Source of the DNA: Halococcus hamelinensis 100A6
Lineage (GTDB): Archaea; Halobacteriota; Halobacteria; Halobacteriales; Halococcaceae
Length of the DNA stretch: 56,383 bases
Direction: 5' to 3'
NCBI RefSeq assembly: GCF_000336675.1
Contig: NZ_AOMB01000031.1
Span: 36,720-93,102, forward strand
The position numbers and the translations under genes were made by a program. Positions 14,245-23,361 of the stretch are shown here, piece by piece (position 1 is the stretch's first letter; every line of letters begins with the position of its first letter). The notes under the pieces are model-generated. The model ran no database searches and was not told where the DNA came from. It saw only the letters and a list, made by a program, of their open reading frames with translations.

Positions 14245-16014
14245 ATGGTTCACAAAAAGGAGGAGTGGAAGGAGGGATTGTACGGCGACGAGGTGCGCGA
14301 GAGACTGATCGAGTTCGCCGAATCGGGCTGGGAGTCGATCCCGGAGGACGAACGCGAGGTGTGGTTCTCGCGATTCAAGTTCTGGGGGGTCTTCCACCAC
14401 CGGTCGGGCCAGGAGAGCTACTTCATGATGCGGCTCACCAACTGCGGCGGGCTCCTCGAACCCGGCCAGCTCCGCGCCATCGCCGAGGTCGCCCGGGAGT
14501 ACGCGACCGGGCCCGTGGACAACCCCGAGTTCGGCAACGGCTGGCTTGACTTCACCACCCGCCAGTCGGTCCAGCTCCACTGGATCAAGCTCGAAGACGT
14601 CCCCGAGATCTGGGAGAAACTCGAAGCGGTCGGGGTCTCCAGTCGCTCGTCGGGTGGGGACACCATGCGGAACGTCTCGGGCTGTCCGGTCGCGGGCAAG
14701 GACGCCAACGAGTACGTCGAGACCCGGCCGTTGCTCGACGAGATTCAAGCGGACCTCCGGGGCGACAACGCGCTCGCGAACATGCCCCGGAAGTTCAACA
14801 TCTCGGTCACGGGCTGTCGGGAGGGCTGTGCCCAGGACTCGATCAACGGCGTGGCGCTCGAACCCGCGCGAAAGCTCGTCGATGATGGTGAAACAGTTCG
14901 AGGCTTCAACATGCGTGTCGGCGGGGGCCTCGGCGGACGCGAACCTCGGCGGGCGCGCTCGCTCGACGTCTTCGTCGAACCCGAACACGCCTACGAGGCA
15001 GTCCGGGCGTTCGTCGAGCTCTACCACGCCGAGGGCAACCGGGAGAACCGGCGCAAAAACAGGTCTAGATTCTTCGTCGACGACTGGGGAACCGAGAAGA
15101 TCCGGGAGGAAATGGCCGAGAAGGTGGACTTCGACCTCGCGTACGGCGGGACGGACCTCCGGAAGGAGTACACCTACAACGCCGGCCGGGCCGACGAGGC
15201 GGGCCGACACGACCACGTCGGCGTCCACGAACAGCCCGACGGACGGTACTACGTCGGCCTGAACACGCCCGTCGGACGGGTGCCGGCCGACGAGGCGCTC
15301 GAACTCGCCGACCTCGCCGACGAGTACGGCAGTGGTGAAGTCAGACTCACCCGGCGGCAGAACCCACTCTTGATGGACGTCCCCGAGGAGCGACTCGACG
15401 ACCTGCTCGCCGAACCGCTGCTCGACGTCCACTCGACGGACCCCGACGTGTTCGTGCGCGGGGCGATGGCGTGTACGGGAACCGAGTTCTGCTCGCTGGC
15501 GCTCACCGAGACCAAAGCCCGGATGGCGGCGACGCTCCGGTGGCTCCAGACGAACGTCGACATGCCTGAGAATGTCTCCCAGGTCAAGATGCACTTCTCG
15601 GGCTGTACCGCCGACTGCGGGCAGGCGCTGACCGCCGACATCGGGCTCCAGGGGATGCGCGCCCGGAAGGACGGCGAGATGGTCGAGGCGATGGACGTCG
15701 GCGTGGGTGGTGGCATCGGTCCGGACCCCGCGTTCATCGACTGGGTCCACCAGCGCGTCCCGGCCGACGAGGTTCCGGGGATGATCAAGAACCTCCTCGA
15801 CGGGTTCGTGGCGCTCCGGGAGGACGGACAGACGTTCCGGGAGTGGGTCGAATCCACGGGCGAAGGAACCATCGCCGAGCTCGCCCAGCCCGAGGAGACC
15901 GACTACGTGGACCCCTGCCTCACCGACGCGAAGCAGTCGTGGTATCCGTTCGAGGACGGCGATGGTCCGGCCCCGACCGCCGCCGACGGGACCCCAATGG
16001 AGGCCGACGATTGA
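14245..16014 (+). CDS. nasD: Ferredoxin-dependent assimilatory nitrite reductase (siroheme)
   Basis: This 589-residue enzyme reduces nitrite to ammonium with six electrons from ferredoxin. It has the internally duplicated nitrite/sulfite reductase fold. The siroheme-[4Fe-4S] ligands are Cys410 and Cys416 (ACTGTEFC) and Cys454 and Cys458 (GCTADC), the CX5C...CX3C pattern. First-half signatures include NVSGCPVAG and the SVTGCREGCAQD segment. The opening VHKKEEWKEGLYGD is typical of haloarchaeal nitrite reductases. A ferredoxin-sulfite reductase is the main alternative, but the following nasA and narK genes favour nitrite. The gene heads the operon nasD, small protein, nasA, narK. Confidence 0.92.
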   Translation: MVHKKEEWKEGLYGDEVRERLIEFAESGWESIPEDEREVWFSRFKFWGVFHHRSGQESYFMMRLTNCGGLLEPGQLRAIAEVAREYATGPVDNPEFGNGWLDFTTRQSVQLHWIKLEDVPEIWEKLEAVGVSSRSSGGDTMRNVSGCPVAGKDANEYVETRPLLDEIQADLRGDNALANMPRKFNISVTGCREGCAQDSINGVALEPARKLVDDGETVRGFNMRVGGGLGGREPRRARSLDVFVEPEHAYEAVRAFVELYHAEGNRENRRKNRSRFFVDDWGTEKIREEMAEKVDFDLAYGGTDLRKEYTYNAGRADEAGRHDHVGVHEQPDGRYYVGLNTPVGRVPADEALELADLADEYGSGEVRLTRRQNPLLMDVPEERLDDLLAEPLLDVHSTDPDVFVRGAMACTGTEFCSLALTETKARMAATLRWLQTNVDMPENVSQVKMHFSGCTADCGQALTADIGLQGMRARKDGEMVEAMDVGVGGGIGPDPAFIDWVHQRVPADEVPGMIKNLLDGFVALREDGQTFREWVESTGEGTIAELAQPEETDYVDPCLTDAKQSWYPFEDGDGPAPTAADGTPMEADD

Positions 16015-16015
16015 G

Positions 16016-16309
16016 ATGAACCGGCGCTCCCTCGACGTCACCTCGCGAACCACGTTCGACCACCTCCCGGCGCGCGCCGAGGGCGACGGCTGGCGTCACG
16101 AGTCGATCGCCGTCCTCGACGTCGAATCGCCGCGCGGCGAGGACCGGGTCGAGCTCGGGTTCGAGCTCGACGGAGGTACGGAAATCCTCCCGCATCACGT
16201 CGACCGCGTGCCGCTCGCGCCCGACCAGGCGCGGAGCCTCGCGGCCGACCTCGAAGCCGCCGCGGCGGCCGCCGAACGGGGCGAGGCGATGGTCAGCAGG
16301 AGGGGGTGA
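16016..16309 (+). CDS. Small acidic protein in nitrate assimilation operon (DUF6360-like)
   Basis: This 97-residue soluble protein starts 1 nt after the nasD stop (MNRRSLDVTSRTTF) and ends 1 nt before nasA. A beta-rich N-terminal half is followed by an Ala-rich helix (residues about 72-90). It may belong to a small haloarchaeal family such as DUF6360, which I name with low certainty. Its fixed place between the nitrite and nitrate reductase genes suggests a dedicated role, for example as an assembly chaperone or electron-transfer adaptor. No cofactor-binding residues are visible, since there are no cysteines. Confidence 0.7.
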   Translation: MNRRSLDVTSRTTFDHLPARAEGDGWRHESIAVLDVESPRGEDRVELGFELDGGTEILPHHVDRVPLAPDQARSLAADLEAAAAAAERGEAMVSRRG

Positions 16310-16310
16310 G

Positions 16311-18452
16311 ATGGGCGAGCCGGTACCGACGACCTGTATGCGGTGTGCGGTCGGCTGTGGCCACGTTCACGAGGGGGTTGACGTCGGCCACGGCATCGCG
16401 TCGGTCCAGGGCGACGTCGCCCATCCCGTCAACAAGGGGCTCGCGTGCCCGCGTGGCATTCGCGAGAGCGCGAACCCGAGCGGCGAGTGGCTAACTCGGC
16501 CGAAGGTCCGCCGCGACGGCGACCTCGTCTCGACGACGTGGGACGTGGCGCTCGACCGGGTGGCCACGGCGTTCGAGACGGTTCTCGAAACCGATCCGGA
16601 CGGTCTCGCGGTACTGGGCAGTGGCCAGCAGACGAACGAGGCGGCGTACGCACTGGGGAAACTGGCCCGCGGCGGCTTTGGAACCCGGTTCTACGACGCG
16701 AACACGACCCTGTGCATGGCGAGCGCGGTGACGGCCTACTACGACGCCTTCGGGAGCGACGCCCCACCACCCACGTACGACGATATTCCCGACGCCCGAA
16801 CCCACCTCGTGTGGGGGGCGAATCCCGCCGTCGCTCATCCCGTGATGTTCCGGTGGATCGCGGGGAGCGCCCGCGATGACGACAGCCGGCTCGTCGTCGT
16901 GGACCCGGTCGAGACGGCGACGGCCGAGCGGGCGGACATCCATGTGAACCTCGCGCCGGGTGGCGACCTCGCGCTCGCGCGGGCCGTTCTCGCGCGCGTT
17001 CTCGACCGGGACCTCGTGGATCGCGACTTCATCGAGAGCGCGACCGACGGGTTCGGAGCGCTCCGCGACGGGCTTCCAGCGGCCGAATCGGCGGCCGCGA
17101 CCGCCAGTGTGTCGCTCGACGAACTGGACGCGCTCGTCGAGGCGCTCGCCGACCCGACGCTGCTCTACTGGGGCATGGGGATCAATCAGAGCAGCCGTGG
17201 GACGGCGGCTGCGCGGGCGCTGATCGACCTCTGTATGGCGACCGGCAACATGGGTCCGGGTTCCGGTCCGTTCTCGCTCACCGGCCAGGCCAACTCGATG
17301 GGGGCCCGGGTCTGCTCCTCGAAGGGAACCTGGCCGGGCCACCGCGACTTCGCCGACCCCGACGAACGCGCCGCTGTTGCGGACGTGTGGGGGATCCCGG
17401 AAGAACGACTCCCGGCGGACACCGGTCCCGGTCCCGTGGGGATCGTCGAGGCCATCGACGACGGTCCGGTCGAGGCGGTCTGGGCGGTGGCGACGAACCC
17501 GGTCGCGGGACTCCCCGACGCGACGACGGCCCAGGATCGACTCGACGACGCCTTTCTGGTCGTCCAGGACGCCTTCCGGAGCGAGACCGCCGACCTCGCG
17601 GACGTGGTGTTGCCGGCGGCGACCTGGGGCGAGTCGTCGGGGACCACGACGAACATGGAACGAACCGTCTCGCGCGTCCGCGCCGCGACCGCGCCGCCCT
17701 CCGGGGTCAGAACCGATCTCGACATCGTCACGACCGTCGGGGACCGACTCGTTCCCGACCTGTTCGACGCTCACGACCCGGAGGGGGTCTTCGAGGAGTT
17801 CGTCGGACTCACGAGCGGAACCGACGCCGATTGCTCGGGCATCAGCTACGACCGTCTGGAGCGCGAGCGAGCGGTGCGCTGGCCAGCGCCCGATCCGGAC
17901 TCGTCGGGCGGCTACCGCTACTACGACCCCGATTCGGGGTCGGATGCCTGGGAGTTTCCGACCGCGACGGGTCGCGCGCGGTTCTCGACCGGGTTCGGCG
18001 GCGACGATCCCGAACCGACGACCGATGCGTACCCGCTCACCCTGACGACGGCCCGCGAGGCCGACGCCTACAACACCGGCGTCAGAACCCGTGACTCGGT
18101 CGACGAACCTGGCGAACCCGCCGCGCGCGTCAACCCGACGACCCTCGACCGGTTCGCCGGGTCCGGCGACGACCGACTGACCGTCGAATCGAGACGGGCC
18201 TCGATCCCGGTGTCGACGGTTCCCGATCCGGCGATCCCGGAGGGGATGGTCTGGCTGCCGGTCCACCACCCCGCGACCAACCGGCTCACGATCCCTGCCA
18301 CCGACCCCGAATCGAACGAACCCAACTACAAGCAGTGTGCGGTCCGCCTCGTCGCCGCCGATCGCTCGGTCGGCACCAGTGTCGCTCCTGCGGTGCTTCA
18401 GGACGGCGGGGTAGCGCGTCCACTCGGTAGCGAGAGCGGGGTGGGTGAATGA
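16311..18452 (+). CDS. nasA: Assimilatory nitrate reductase, molybdopterin oxidoreductase family (copy 1)
   Basis: This 713-residue cytoplasmic enzyme reduces nitrate to nitrite. An N-terminal [4Fe-4S] cluster is bound by Cys9, Cys12, Cys16 and Cys46 (CMRCAVGC...ACPRG). The molybdopterin domain follows, with [20 protein letters not shown], an N-T-T-L-C-M segment whose cysteine is the likely Mo ligand, and [10 protein letters not shown]. The C-terminal cofactor-binding domain ends with the conserved NYKQCAVRL. There is no Tat signal, which fits an assimilatory enzyme. It is tightly packed after the small gene and overlaps narK (ATGA). A close paralogue lies inverted at 19956-22127. Confidence 0.92.
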   Translation: MGEPVPTTCMRCAVGCGHVHEGVDVGHGIASVQGDVAHPVNKGLACPRGIRESANPSGEWLTRPKVRRDGDLVSTTWDVALDRVATAFETVLETDPDGLAVLGSGQQTNEAAYALGKLARGGFGTRFYDANTTLCMASAVTAYYDAFGSDAPPPTYDDIPDARTHLVWGANPAVAHPVMFRWIAGSARDDDSRLVVVDPVETATAERADIHVNLAPGGDLALARAVLARVLDRDLVDRDFIESATDGFGALRDGLPAAESAAATASVSLDELDALVEALADPTLLYWGMGINQSSRGTAAARALIDLCMATGNMGPGSGPFSLTGQANSMGARVCSSKGTWPGHRDFADPDERAAVADVWGIPEERLPADTGPGPVGIVEAIDDGPVEAVWAVATNPVAGLPDATTAQDRLDDAFLVVQDAFRSETADLADVVLPAATWGESSGTTTNMERTVSRVRAATAPPSGVRTDLDIVTTVGDRLVPDLFDAHDPEGVFEEFVGLTSGTDADCSGISYDRLERERAVRWPAPDPDSSGGYRYYDPDSGSDAWEFPTATGRARFSTGFGGDDPEPTTDAYPLTLTTAREADAYNTGVRTRDSVDEPGEPAARVNPTTLDRFAGSGDDRLTVESRRASIPVSTVPDPAIPEGMVWLPVHHPATNRLTIPATDPESNEPNYKQCAVRLVAADRSVGTSVAPAVLQDGGVARPLGSESGVGE

Positions 18453-19768
18453 GCCTCGTCAGGATGACGAAGTGGCGGACGTTGCTGCTCGCGACCGTGA
18501 GCTTCAACTTCTCCTTTCTGATCTGGTTCTCGTTCGCGCCCTTTACCGGCCCGATGGCCGCGGAGTTCGGGCTCTCGCTCGCCGAGATCGGGATCCTCGC
18601 GAGCGCGAACATCTGGCTCGCGCCGTTCGGCCGGATCCTGACCGGGTGGCTCTCCGATAAGTACGGCGCACCCGTCGTGTTCGCGATCGTGCTCGGCTAC
18701 GTCGGCGTCTTCTCTATCGTCAGTGCGTTCGCCCAGAGCTACGCGCTCTTCTTCGTCGTGCGCCTGATCGTCGCCACCGCGGGGATCACGTTCGTGATCG
18801 GCATCCAACACGTCTCGGAGTGGTTCGAGGAGGAACGTCTCGGCACCGCCGAGGGCGTCTACGCGGGGATCGGTAACGCCGGGGCGGCGGCGGGTGCGCT
18901 GTTGCTTCCGCGGATCTTCGGCGCGAACTGGAGCGGCCCGTTGTTCGAGACCAACTGGCGGGCGGCCTTCTTCTACACCGGTGTGGTCTCGATCCTGCTC
19001 GCGGTCGTCTACTACGCGATCGGCGAGGCGGCGTCGAGCGAGGAGCGCCGGCAGGCTACCGCCGACAACGCCAGCCTCAAGCAGTGGATCTACACCGCCA
19101 CGCGGTACGGTACCGTGGTGCTCGCGCTCGGCTACGTCATGAGTTTTGGGCTCGAACTCTCGATGAACGGGTGGCTCGCGACCTACTACCGCGAGGGCTT
19201 CGGGACGAGCAACCTCGTGCTCGCGAGCACGTTCGCGGCGACGTTCTCGCTCGCGGCGGGCCTGCTCCGGCCGTTCGGCGGCTACATCAGCGACGTGCTC
19301 GCCCGGCGAGAGCGGGACATTCTCCCTTTCTTCGAGGGTCGCTACCGCGAACAGTGGACGTTCGTCTCGCTCGCGCTCATCGTCGTCACGATGATAGGGA
19401 TGACGCTGGCGGGGCTCTCGGGCGTGCTGTTGCTCGCGGTCGGTGCGGGCTTCCTCGTCGGGGCGGCGTGTGCGTTCGCCGAGGGTGCGATCTTCGCGCA
19501 GGTCCCGGCGATGTTCCCGAACAGTTCGGGGACGGTCTCGGGCGTCGTCGGCGGGATCGGTACCGTCGGCGGGATCGCCTTCCCGCTGGTCTACTCCTCG
19601 ACGCTCATGCCGAACCTCCACCTCGGCTACGCGCTCGTCGCCCTCGTCGTGATGGTGCCGATCGTGGCGATCAACGCGTGGGTCTACCGGCCCCACCTCG
19701 CTCGCCGCGCGAACGTCGATGGGTTCTTCGACCGGAGCGGCGACGGCCAGCCAGCTACCGACGACTGA
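18449..19768 (+). CDS. narK: NarK-type nitrate/nitrite transporter (major facilitator)
   Basis: This 439-residue MFS protein has about 12 helices. NarK-family features include the start [15 protein letters not shown], the [13 protein letters not shown] loop (MFS motif A) and the nitrate-signature-like glycine runs [12 protein letters not shown] and [12 protein letters not shown]. Its conserved arginines and the operon with nasD and nasA support nitrate uptake (NasB/NarK in haloarchaeal terms). The start codon overlaps the nasA stop, so the genes are translationally coupled. It ends 188 nt before the convergent second nasA gene. Nitrite export is an alternative role within the same family. Confidence 0.93.
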   Translation: MSLVRMTKWRTLLLATVSFNFSFLIWFSFAPFTGPMAAEFGLSLAEIGILASANIWLAPFGRILTGWLSDKYGAPVVFAIVLGYVGVFSIVSAFAQSYALFFVVRLIVATAGITFVIGIQHVSEWFEEERLGTAEGVYAGIGNAGAAAGALLLPRIFGANWSGPLFETNWRAAFFYTGVVSILLAVVYYAIGEAASSEERRQATADNASLKQWIYTATRYGTVVLALGYVMSFGLELSMNGWLATYYREGFGTSNLVLASTFAATFSLAAGLLRPFGGYISDVLARRERDILPFFEGRYREQWTFVSLALIVVTMIGMTLAGLSGVLLLAVGAGFLVGAACAFAEGAIFAQVPAMFPNSSGTVSGVVGGIGTVGGIAFPLVYSSTLMPNLHLGYALVALVVMVPIVAINAWVYRPHLARRANVDGFFDRSGDGQPATDD

Positions 19769-19875
19769 CCGAGCGCCACGGCTCACGTTCGAAACTCGAC
19801 GATCCTCGTTTTCGGACGCCCGGACGATTCGATGGCGAAATCGAACTCGTCCACATCTGAACGAGAGATAGTTCT

Positions 19876-19943
19876 CACCCACCAGACCATCCGCCCTACC
19901 CAAACCCACCTAATCCACCTACTCAACCCACCTGACCCACCCA
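19876..19943. repeat. CCCACC-rich degenerate short repeats between convergent genes
   Basis: A 68-nt stretch carries about six copies of CCCACC or CCACCT separated by 3-6 nt of variable sequence. It lies between the narK stop and the end of the second nasA. It encodes nothing convincing and shows strong strand asymmetry (almost no G on the plus strand). It may be slippage-generated or part of a bidirectional termination region. Confidence 0.5.
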
Positions 19944-19955
19944 ATACTGGCCGAC

Positions 19956-22127
19956 TCAGGCGGGTTTCGACGCCCACTGTTCGGCGACGACGAGTCGCAC
20001 CGCGCACTGTTTGTAGTTCGGTTCCTTCGATTCGGGGTCGAGTGCCGGGATCGTCAACTCGTTCGTTACGGGGTGATGGACCGGCAACCAGACCAGTCCC
20101 TCGGGGACGGCGGGGTCCGGATCGAGGGTCACGGGCACCGACCCGCGGCGCGATTCGACCCGCGTATCCGGACTCGGGTCCGAGCCGATACCGTCGCCGA
20201 ACGCCGCCACCGTCTCGGGGTTGACGCGGGCGACCGGCCTCGACGAATCGGATCCCTGCGAGCGGACGCCCGTGTTGTAGCGATCCGGCCGTCGTCCGGT
20301 CGTCAGCGTGAGCGGGTACGTCTCGGTGAGCGGCTCGGCGAGGTCGCCGGCGACACCCCACGAGAACCGCGCCCGGCCGGTCGGCATCGGGAACCGCCAC
20401 TCGATTCCGTCCGCCGTTTCGCAGCAGTACCGGTAGCCGCCCGCCGAGTCGGTGTCGGGCGCAGGCCAGCGCACCGCGTGTTCGCGCTCCAGACGGTCGT
20501 AGCTGATCCCCGAGCAGTCGGCTGCCGTTCCCGCCGTGAGGTCGACGCACTCGTCGAACACCGCCGGTGGCGTGGTGGCCTCGAACAGCCCCGGCGAGAG
20601 CCGCTCGCCCACCGTCGTTATCAGCGCGAGGTCGGTCGGGACCCCGCCCGGGGCGTCGGTCGCGGCGCGAACCCGCGAGATCCGACGGTCCATGTTCGTC
20701 GTGGTCCCCTCGACCTCACCCCAGGTCGCCGCCGGCAACACCACGTCTGCGAACTCGACCGTCTCGTTCCGAAAGGCGTCTTGAACCACCAAGAACACGT
20801 CCTCGAACCGCTCGCGAACGGCGCGTTTGTCGGGCAGCGCCGTGACGGGGTTCGACGCGACCGTCCAGAGGGCGTCGACGTCCGTGCCGGCTCCCTCGAC
20901 GACCCCGACGGGGCCAGGCCCGGACGTGTCCGGCAGGCGCTCGACGGGGATCCCCCAGTGGTCGGCGACGGTGGCGCGCTCGTCGGGGTCCGTGAAGTCA
21001 CGGTGGCCCGGCCAGGTCCCCTTCGAGGAGAACGACCGCGCGCCGAGGGAGTTGGCCTGCCCGGCGAGCGAGAACGGGCCGCTTCCCGGTCTGAGATTCC
21101 CCGTCGCGAGACAGAGGTCGATCAGCGCTCCCGCCGTCTCGGTTCCCTGGACGCTCTGGTTGACGCCCATCCCCCAGTAGAGCAGGGTTCGCTGCGTGAG
21201 GGCGGCGGCGAGGGTCTCGACCGCATCGAGGGTGACGCCGGCTGCCGCGGCGGCGGTCGCCGGATCGGGAAGATCGCGAACGAGCTTCCCGAACCGCGTG
21301 GTCGCCCGTTCGATGAACGGCGCGTCGATCCGGTCGGTGTCGACGACCTGGGCGAGGACGGCACGCGCGAGCGCGAGGTCGCCGCCTGGGGCGGGACTGA
21401 TGTGAGCCTCCGCCCGCTCGGCCGTCTCCGTCTCGACCGGATCCACCACGACCAGCTCGCTGCCGGGTCGATTCGCGCTGTCGTGAACCCAATCGAACAG
21501 TACCGGATGAGCGACGGCGGGATTCGCCCCCCACACGAGGTGGGTCTCCGCCTCGGGGATGTCGTCGTAGGTGCAGGGTGGCGCGTCGCTCCCGAACGCG
21601 TTGCGATAAGCGACGACGGCGCTCGCCATGCACAGGGTCGTGTTCGCGTCGTAGTTCTCGGTCCCGAACCCGCCGCGGGCGAGCTTTCCAAGCGCGTACG
21701 CCGCCTCGTTCGTCTGCTGGCCGCTTCCGAGGACGGCGAGTCGGTTCGGGTCGACCTCCAAAATCCTCTCGAACTCGTCGACGACCCGACCCATCGCCAC
21801 GTCCCACGACGTCGGAACCAGTTCGTCGCCGTTCCTGACGAGGGGACGGGTCAACCGATCGCCACACGGGGCCTGCGTCTCGCCGGTACCGCGATGGCAG
21901 ACGGCACCCTCGTTGACCGGATGGCCGGCGTCGCCGCGGACGGTGTCGAGACCCCGACCGGACGTGACGCCACGCTCGACGAACCCACAGCCGACCGCAC
22001 ACCGCATACAGGTCGTCGAGACGGGTCGGCTCACGCTACGGTCCCGTTCCCCCGCGTCGACTCCTTCGGGTTTGGCCCATCGTGAGATCCACGGAACGAT
22101 CGGAACCGTCCAAACACGGTGTGCCAT
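19956..22127 (-). CDS. nasA: Assimilatory nitrate reductase, molybdopterin oxidoreductase family (copy 2)
   Basis: This protein of up to 723 residues is a close paralogue of the copy at 16311-18452, with long identical stretches such as [20 protein letters not shown]. Its cluster ligands are Cys40, Cys43, Cys47 and a fourth in GAVCHRG. The start is uncertain. ATG 22127 lies at a suitable distance from a TATA element, but residues 1-31 have no counterpart in the paralogue, and GTG 22034 (VSRPVSTTCMRC) aligns with its N-terminus. The gene stands alone, converging on narK, with its own promoter. It may be a second nitrate reductase with different regulation, or may act on another oxyanion. Confidence 0.9.
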   Translation of the reverse strand: MAHRVWTVPIVPWISRWAKPEGVDAGERDRSVSRPVSTTCMRCAVGCGFVERGVTSGRGLDTVRGDAGHPVNEGAVCHRGTGETQAPCGDRLTRPLVRNGDELVPTSWDVAMGRVVDEFERILEVDPNRLAVLGSGQQTNEAAYALGKLARGGFGTENYDANTTLCMASAVVAYRNAFGSDAPPCTYDDIPEAETHLVWGANPAVAHPVLFDWVHDSANRPGSELVVVDPVETETAERAEAHISPAPGGDLALARAVLAQVVDTDRIDAPFIERATTRFGKLVRDLPDPATAAAAAGVTLDAVETLAAALTQRTLLYWGMGVNQSVQGTETAGALIDLCLATGNLRPGSGPFSLAGQANSLGARSFSSKGTWPGHRDFTDPDERATVADHWGIPVERLPDTSGPGPVGVVEGAGTDVDALWTVASNPVTALPDKRAVRERFEDVFLVVQDAFRNETVEFADVVLPAATWGEVEGTTTNMDRRISRVRAATDAPGGVPTDLALITTVGERLSPGLFEATTPPAVFDECVDLTAGTAADCSGISYDRLEREHAVRWPAPDTDSAGGYRYCCETADGIEWRFPMPTGRARFSWGVAGDLAEPLTETYPLTLTTGRRPDRYNTGVRSQGSDSSRPVARVNPETVAAFGDGIGSDPSPDTRVESRRGSVPVTLDPDPAVPEGLVWLPVHHPVTNELTIPALDPESKEPNYKQCAVRLVVAEQWASKPA

Positions 22128-22147
22128 CCAACCATTTTGAGCGCGAT

Positions 22148-22176
22148 ACCGGCGAGATAGATATAAGAATGCCGGT
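22148..22176 (-). promoter_or_regulatory. Promoter of second nasA with TATA box inside an inverted repeat
   Basis: A perfect 6-bp inverted repeat, ACCGGC (22148-22153) and GCCGGT (22171-22176), flanks a 17-nt spacer that holds the minus-strand TATA-like sequence CTTATATC. The TATA centre is about 35-38 nt upstream of ATG 22127. A repressor bound to the repeat would cover the TATA box. Confidence 0.45.
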
Positions 22177-22264
22177 GAAAATACGAAATATTACGTCGTG
22201 TATTCTCACCACACGTTCAATACATCGTTCCTTGGGATATCCTAATATTCCCGCCGCCGTCCGG

Positions 22265-23230
22265 TCATTCGAGCGCGGATTCCGGCGCGTCGCCGCGCAG
22301 CATCGCGCGGAACATCGCCTCGAAGCGCTCGCCGTCGAACGATTCGATCACCCTCGTTCGGGGTTCCTCCTCCGTCAGCCCGTTCTCGTCGACGGCCGAG
22401 TAGCCCCGCGTGAGTCCTTCGCGGTCGTCGACGGCGACGTGGTACGTTCCGGCTTCCTCCACCAGCGACGGCGCGACGACGGCCGCCATCGTGGCGGGGT
22501 CGGGCTGGGTCGCCACGTCCTCGCCGTGGGTCTCGCGGTTGAACGCCCGGCCCGCGTTCGCTATCTCGCCGAACAGCTCCCCGAACTCGGTCCCGATCCC
22601 CGCGAACTCGTCGAGGGTGTCGCCGTCGAAGGTGGCGTCGCGGACCGAGACGCCCCAGTCGAACAGCGTGACGTCGAGTTCGCGGACCACCTTCCGGGCG
22701 GCGTGGGGGTCGACCCAGAAGTTGTACTCGGCGGCCGGGGTGACGTTGCCGGGACAGTTCGCGTTCCCGCCCATCACCCAGACCGAATCGAGGAGCTCCC
22801 CGAGGTCGGGCTCCCGCCGGAGCGCGAGCGCGACGTTCGTCAGCGGCGCGAGGCAGACCAGGGTGAGCTCGCCGGGGTTCTCGCGCGCCCGCTCGACGAT
22901 GAAGTCGGGGCCGTAGGCGTCGCCCGAGGGGATGTCGGTCTCGGGGAACCGTTCGCCGCCCAGCCCACCCTCGCCGTGGATGTGGTCGGCGTGCTCGAAG
23001 GGGACGAGCAACGGCCCCCTCGCCCCCTCGAAGACGGTCACGTCGTCCACCCCCGCGAGGTCGAGGGTGTACTTCGCGTTCTCGACCTGCCGGTCGAACG
23101 CGACGTTGCCCGCGCCGATCGTGACCCCCTCGATCGTGACCCGGTCGGTGGCGGCGGCGAGCAGGAGGGCCTGGCTGTCGTCGCCGGCGGTGTCGGTATC
23201 GACGATGACCTGGCGTGGTCGGTCGGACAT
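22265..23230 (-). CDS. Inosine-uridine preferring nucleoside hydrolase family protein (copy 1)
   Basis: This 321-residue protein belongs to the IUNH family, which hydrolyses the N-glycosidic bond of ribonucleosides to free base and ribose. The Ca2+-binding aspartate cluster reads DTDTAGDD (residues 11-18), a slight variation of the usual DxDxGxDD. Further family motifs are VMGGN, the PAAEYNFWVDPHAA segment and a C-terminal HVAVDD. The ATG at 23230 (MSDRPRQVIVD) was chosen because it places the aspartates at the standard position. It lies divergently from a sugar dehydrogenase gene, which suggests use of the released pentose. A paralogue is at 54873-55811. Substrate preference cannot be told from sequence. 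Confidence 0.9.
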   Translation of the reverse strand: MSDRPRQVIVDTDTAGDDSQALLLAAATDRVTIEGVTIGAGNVAFDRQVENAKYTLDLAGVDDVTVFEGARGPLLVPFEHADHIHGEGGLGGERFPETDIPSGDAYGPDFIVERARENPGELTLVCLAPLTNVALALRREPDLGELLDSVWVMGGNANCPGNVTPAAEYNFWVDPHAARKVVRELDVTLFDWGVSVRDATFDGDTLDEFAGIGTEFGELFGEIANAGRAFNRETHGEDVATQPDPATMAAVVAPSLVEEAGTYHVAVDDREGLTRGYSAVDENGLTEEEPRTRVIESFDGERFEAMFRAMLRGDAPESALE

Positions 23231-23330
23231 GGCGGTGGTACCGTCGTCCGGGTGAAATACGTGCGCTTTCCCGACTCGCTGTCGATGGGTTCCCGGTCCC
23301 ACGTCGGGACCCGCTCGGCCGGCTTCCGGT

Positions 23331-23340
23331 GGTATATTAT
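23331..23340 (+). promoter_or_regulatory. TATA box of Gfo6-like dehydrogenase gene
   Basis: GGTATATTAT is centred about 26 nt before the ATG at 23362, consistent with a leaderless transcript. Confidence 0.65.
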
Positions 23341-23361
23341 GGGGACTCTCGTGGATGCCGT

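Noticed and set aside
13675-16053. A 792-codon open frame on the minus strand
   Set aside because: All but the final 99 codons are antisense to nasD, whose motifs are unambiguous. Only the small DUF6684-like gene was kept.
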